Shown piece after piece: positions 60,144-64,000 of a stretch of 64,000 bases of DNA. This DNA comes from Paracoccaceae bacterium (GTDB lineage: Bacteria; Pseudomonadota; Alphaproteobacteria; Rhodobacterales; Rhodobacteraceae): NCBI GenBank assembly GCA_013003075.1, contig JABDLJ010000035.1:44064-108063 (forward strand), in the 5' to 3' direction. The notes beneath the pieces are model-generated. The model did no database searches. It was not told where the DNA came from and saw only the letters and a program-made list of their open reading frames with translations. The position numbers were made by a program, and so were the translations under genes. How positions within the stretch are numbered: position 1 is the first letter of the stretch; each line of letters opens with the position of its first letter.

Positions 60144-61436
60144 CTATTCCAGCGCGCCCTCCGCCGTGATGCGGGTCTTGCCGCCGATCCAGGGGCCCAG
60201 CGCTTCGGGCAGCGTCACCGATCCGTCCGCCTCTTGGCCGTTTTCCAGCACCGCGATCAGGCAGCGCCCGACCGCAAGGCCCGAGCCGTTGAGCGTGTGC
60301 ACGAATTCAGGCTTGCCGCCAGCTTCGGGGCGGAAGCGCGCATTCATTCGCCGGGCCTGGAAATCGCCGCAGACCGAGCAGCTGGAGATCTCGCGATAGG
60401 TGTTCTGGCCGGGCAGCCAGACCTCGATGTCATGCGTCCGCCGCGCGCCGAAGCCCATATCCCCGGTGCACAGAACGACCGTGCGATAGGGCAGGCCCAG
60501 CTTTTCAAGGATCCCTTCGGCGCAGCGCGTCATCCGGTCCAGCTCCTCGCGTGAGCGGTCGGGATGCGTGACCGATACCATCTCGACCTTCTCGAACTGG
60601 TGCTGGCGCAGCATGCCCGCGGTATCGCGGCCCGCGCTGCCCGCTTCCGAGCGGAAGCACAGCGAATGCGCGGTATAGCGGCGCGGCAGATAGCTTTCGT
60701 CCAGGATATGGCCCGCGACGATATTGGTCAGCGTCACCTCGGAGGTGGGGATCAGCCACATGCCCTCGCGCGTCTGATAGCTGTCCTCGCCGAATTTCGG
60801 CAACTGCCCGGTGCCGAGCATGGCCTCTTCGCGCACCAGAACGGGGGTGTTGGTCTCGGTCAGGCCGTTCTCGCCGATATGCGTGTCCAGCATGAACTGC
60901 GCCAGCGCCCGGTGCACACGGGCCACGGCGCCCGACAAGAGCACGAAGCGAGAGCCGGCCAGCTTCGCTGCGGTCTCGAAATCCATGCCGCCTTGGATGG
61001 CCGCCAGCTCGAAATGCTCTTTGGGATCGAAGTCGAACGCGGGCGGGGTGCCCCAGCGCCTCAGCTCGACATTGTCGCTTTCATCGGCGCCCTGAGGCGT
61101 GTCGTCAAAGGGCAGGTTGGGGATGCCCATCAGCAGATCGGTCAGCCGCGCGTCCTCGGCCTTGGCCTCTTCTTCCAGCCGGGCGATCTCGTCCTTCTTG
61201 GTGGCCACGAGTGCGCGCAGACGCTGAAACCCGGCGTCGTCGCCGCGCGCCTTGGCGGCGCCGACTTCCTTGCTGGCGGCGTTGCGCTCGGCTTGCGCGG
61301 CCTCGGCGGCGGCGATCTTGGCGCGCCGCGCGGCGTCGATGGCGAGGATCCCGGCCGAGGCGCCCGGCAGCCCCCGCCGCGCCAGGGCGGCGTCGAAGGC
61401 ATCGGGGGTCTCGCGGATCATGCGGATGTCGTGCAT
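60144..61436 (-). CDS. serS: Seryl-tRNA synthetase
   Basis: [23 protein letters not shown]; class II motifs [28 protein letters not shown]. Confidence 0.97.
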   Translation of the reverse strand: MHDIRMIRETPDAFDAALARRGLPGASAGILAIDAARRAKIAAAEAAQAERNAASKEVGAAKARGDDAGFQRLRALVATKKDEIARLEEEAKAEDARLTDLLMGIPNLPFDDTPQGADESDNVELRRWGTPPAFDFDPKEHFELAAIQGGMDFETAAKLAGSRFVLLSGAVARVHRALAQFMLDTHIGENGLTETNTPVLVREEAMLGTGQLPKFGEDSYQTREGMWLIPTSEVTLTNIVAGHILDESYLPRRYTAHSLCFRSEAGSAGRDTAGMLRQHQFEKVEMVSVTHPDRSREELDRMTRCAEGILEKLGLPYRTVVLCTGDMGFGARRTHDIEVWLPGQNTYREISSCSVCGDFQARRMNARFRPEAGGKPEFVHTLNGSGLAVGRCLIAVLENGQEADGSVTLPEALGPWIGGKTRITAEGALE

Positions 61437-61476
61437 GGGGCAAATCCTTGCGGCGGCTGGGTGATTCCGAGCGCGG

Positions 61477-63189
61477 TTATGCCGTATTTTCCGGCGGGGT
61501 GTAACCTATGCGTTCCTGGTAGGCGCGCCATTCGTCGTAGAAGTCGTCGTCGTCGAGTTCTGCGTTGATCCAGTGGGCAAGTGGGCCTTCGCCGGCTGTG
61601 AAGCCCTCCGGCAGTTTCACCGTGGCATCGCCGAAGGCTTCGTGCCAAGCTTCGTTAAGCTTTATTTTACTGAGATCAATGTCTCTAAGAGCAGCCCCCT
61701 TAAGTCCGTTTGGTTTGAGCCCCTTCAATTGAGCGTTGGCTAGTCTTGTCCGAAAGAAATAAGTGCCCTGCATGGTCGAGCCTTGGAAGCGTGCTTCCAA
61801 AAAATTGGCCGAAGTGAGGTCAGATCCGGTGAAATCGCTGCTACCGATTTGCGTATCGCGGATTTCTGTGCCTTTGAACGTAGCGCCGCGGAACTTGGTA
61901 TTATAAAACAATGAGTTGTCAAATATGGTGCTCGACAGTTGTGCACCGGAAAAATCTGCTTGAGGAAAGCCTCCGCCAGTAAAGATAGCCTGGACGATAC
62001 GCGCGCCGCGGAGATCCGCAAATTCGAAAGTAGAGTTTCTGAACAAGGCATCTTGTATAAGCACGCCCCTGAGCGTGGCATGATCAAAGATACCGTGCTT
62101 TTCTTTGGTCGTTTCTGGTGGGTCGAATACAAAAGATGGGCCTGATAAGACTGCGTTTGAGAAGTCTGTGCCGTAAAGATACACCTCAGTGAAGTCTGCA
62201 TCCTCGACGTTGGCAAAGTAAAAGATCGTGCCCTCCAGTTGGCTTCCTTCGAAATCGGCACCTCGGAAGTCCCCCCTCGAAAGGTCGCATCTACGCAAGT
62301 TCGAGTTTCTTAGATCCAGCGTGAACGGTTCAGGTTTCCCGTCAGAGGTATTTCTTTCAATTTGAATTTGCTCTGGCGATCTTCGGCCAATGACCTGGAG
62401 TGCAGTCTGAACGCCGCTTCGCGGATTCGGCAGTCCGCGCGCCCAATTTCGAGCGTGGACATCTTCCAGGTCTTGCGGCCGGGTTTTTGCCGCATCGTGA
62501 GCAGCGCCGATTTTTTCATCTTGCTTCGAAATTTCTGCGATTTCCTTGCTGACCAGCGCATTCAAGTATCTTTGGAGCGGATTCAGATCATTTAAATCGG
62601 ATGGCGCGTTCTCCCGCACATACGCGCACAGGATTTCCATGATCTGGATGTGGTCGCGCAGACTGTCCTGCGCGATGCGCTCCAGCGCGTAGATCGCGCC
62701 GATGCGGACTTCGAGGTTGGGCGCGGACACTTCTTCCATGATCGGTCTTTTGTAGTTGGGTTGGTGCTCTGCATTGTCTTCGTAAAGCAGATTGCCTGAA
62801 GAGCTTCTTCGCTGACGCCTTACGATCTTTTCTGCTCCCTAGCCTCCCACAGCCTTGTTGATCCGGTCGGTGATCAGACCCTGCTCGGCGGTGTCGGCCT
62901 GGCGCTGCGCGACATATGATCGCCATGCAATAAACGGTGCGCCGAAGACTGCGGCAAGCACCAATCCAATATTCCGAATGGCAGCACCGTCGGCATCGCC
63001 TGCAAAGGTGCCGATATGGAGCGCCGCTCCCAGAAACTGAATGAGCGCGCCTAACGCGCCGATAATAGTGACAAGGACAACGAGCAGTAGAAGAAAGCCA
63101 AGAACGCTACCCAGAGTTTTCGATTTGCTGAAATCAGGCGTGCGCCTCAGCCCGAGCCAAGCCAGCCACCCCTCGTCTTTTTCATTCAT
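61477..63189 (-). pseudogene. Pentapeptide-repeat membrane protein split by an in-frame amber codon (62839-62841)
   Basis: ORFs 62839-63189 and 61477-62739 share one frame, separated by one TAG; readthrough ...INKAVGG*GAEKIVRRQRRSSSGNLLYEDNAEHQPNYKRPIMEEVSAPNLEVRIGAIYALERIAQDS... Confidence 0.8.
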
Positions 63190-63333
63190 GATGCGGCTAA
63201 TTCCTTTAAGCTAATCCGCCCACTATTTCGCCCCCGCCGTTGCTTGCCAAGCCCCAAGGCCACATATAGGGTGCGCGCCAATCTTGTGGGGTGCCGGCAG
63301 GTCCGGGGCCCCGATGACAATAGGGAACTCTTC

Positions 63334-63654
63334 ATGCTTATTACGCCAGCCTACGCTCAGGCCGCCGGCGCCGGGAGCGCTGTGACCAGCTTTATTCCTC
63401 TGATCCTGATCTTCGGGATCATGTATTTCCTTCTGATCCGGCCGCAGCAGAAAAAGCTGAAAGAGCACCAGGCGATGGTCGAGGCGGTGCGCCGGGGCGA
63501 CCAGATCGTCACCCAGGGCGGCATCATCGGCAAGATTGCCAAGGTGAAGGACGACGGCCAGGTCGAGGTCGAGATCGCCGAGGGCGTGAAGGTCCAGGTG
63601 GTCAAGTCCACGATCGCCAACGTCCTGAACAAGACCGAACCGGCCAGCAAGTAA
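63334..63654 (+). CDS. yajC: Preprotein translocase subunit YajC
   Basis: PLILIFGIMYFLLIRPQQKKLKEHQAMVEAVRRGDQIVTQGGIIGKI. Confidence 0.96.
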   Translation: MLITPAYAQAAGAGSAVTSFIPLILIFGIMYFLLIRPQQKKLKEHQAMVEAVRRGDQIVTQGGIIGKIAKVKDDGQVEVEIAEGVKVQVVKSTIANVLNKTEPASK

Positions 63655-63669
63655 GCATAGGGCGGCCCG

Positions 63670-64000
63670 ATGCTGCAAATTGAGCTTTGGAAACGCGTCC
63701 TGATCTGGGCGGCCTGTGCGGCCGGCCTGTGGTTTGCGATGCCGAACCTGTTCTACACCTCGGTCGAGCGGCACAACGACGCCGTGGCCGAGATCGAGCT
63801 TCTGGGCGAAAGCCCTCAGCGGCTTGAGGCGGCCGGGGCCTGGCCGGGGGCGCTGCCGTCCTCGCTGGTGAACCTGGGGCTCGATCTGCGGGGCGGGGCG
63901 CATCTTCTGGCCGAAGTGCAGGTCACGGACGTCTATGCCGACCGGATCGACGCCTATTGGCCGGACGTGCGCGATGCGCTGCGCGAGGTGCGTGCAGAGG
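63670..64000 (+). CDS. secD: Protein translocase subunit SecD (partial, runs off window end)
   Basis: Directly after yajC; ...LGLDLRGGAHLLAEV. Confidence 0.92.
   Translation, partial: MLQIELWKRVLIWAACAAGLWFAMPNLFYTSVERHNDAVAEIELLGESPQRLEAAGAWPGALPSSLVNLGLDLRGGAHLLAEVQVTDVYADRIDAYWPDVRDALREVRAE

Noticed and set aside
1-64000. CRISPR array, rRNA or tRNA genes
   Set aside because: No regularly spaced direct repeats and no recognisable rRNA/tRNA signatures on visual reading; tRNAscan-SE/CRISPR finder would be decisive.

Overview
This 64 kb window is GC-rich and looks like an alphaproteobacterial chromosome, probably Rhodobacteraceae/Roseobacter group (inferred from gene content and operon organisation). 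No tRNA, rRNA or CRISPR array was recognised. Left part (0-10 kb): a DUF5765-like membrane protein, an HPF/RaiA + cold-shock-domain protein, a BON-domain protein, a phosphoribosyltransferase, and a minus-strand efflux cluster (RND pump + adaptor, MacB-type ABC permease/ATPase, 5'-truncated MacA-like adaptor). Middle (10-30.5 kb): an apparent acquired nitrate-respiration island (narR-like, narK1, narK2, narGHJI, PPIase, hemerythrin, beta-carbonic anhydrase, moeA, DUF2478), followed by insertion-sequence debris and an orphan Tat-secreted solute-binding protein. It is bounded by a truncated macA / truncated SDR junction on the left and dusA on the right. Right part (30.5-64 kb): mostly ordinary chromosomal genes (dusA, TauE, Lrp, DUF1289, ruvX, ccmI, a soxBDAG sarcosine oxidase operon with an unusual insertion, sodB, rarD, LOG, LysM, Atm1-type ABC, a second RND system, bamB, der, NCS2 permease, serS, pentapeptide protein, yajC-secD). 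Main leads: the mosaic boundaries of the nar island and its hemerythrin/carbonic anhydrase/Mo-cofactor tail; FNR-type palindromes; a four-copy 14-bp tandem repeat upstream of the BON gene; a sarcosine oxidase operon split by small ORFs and a hairpin cluster; a 23-bp operator-like palindrome upstream of the second RND system; and a single in-frame amber codon splitting a pentapeptide-repeat protein. All family calls are by eye; no database search was run.
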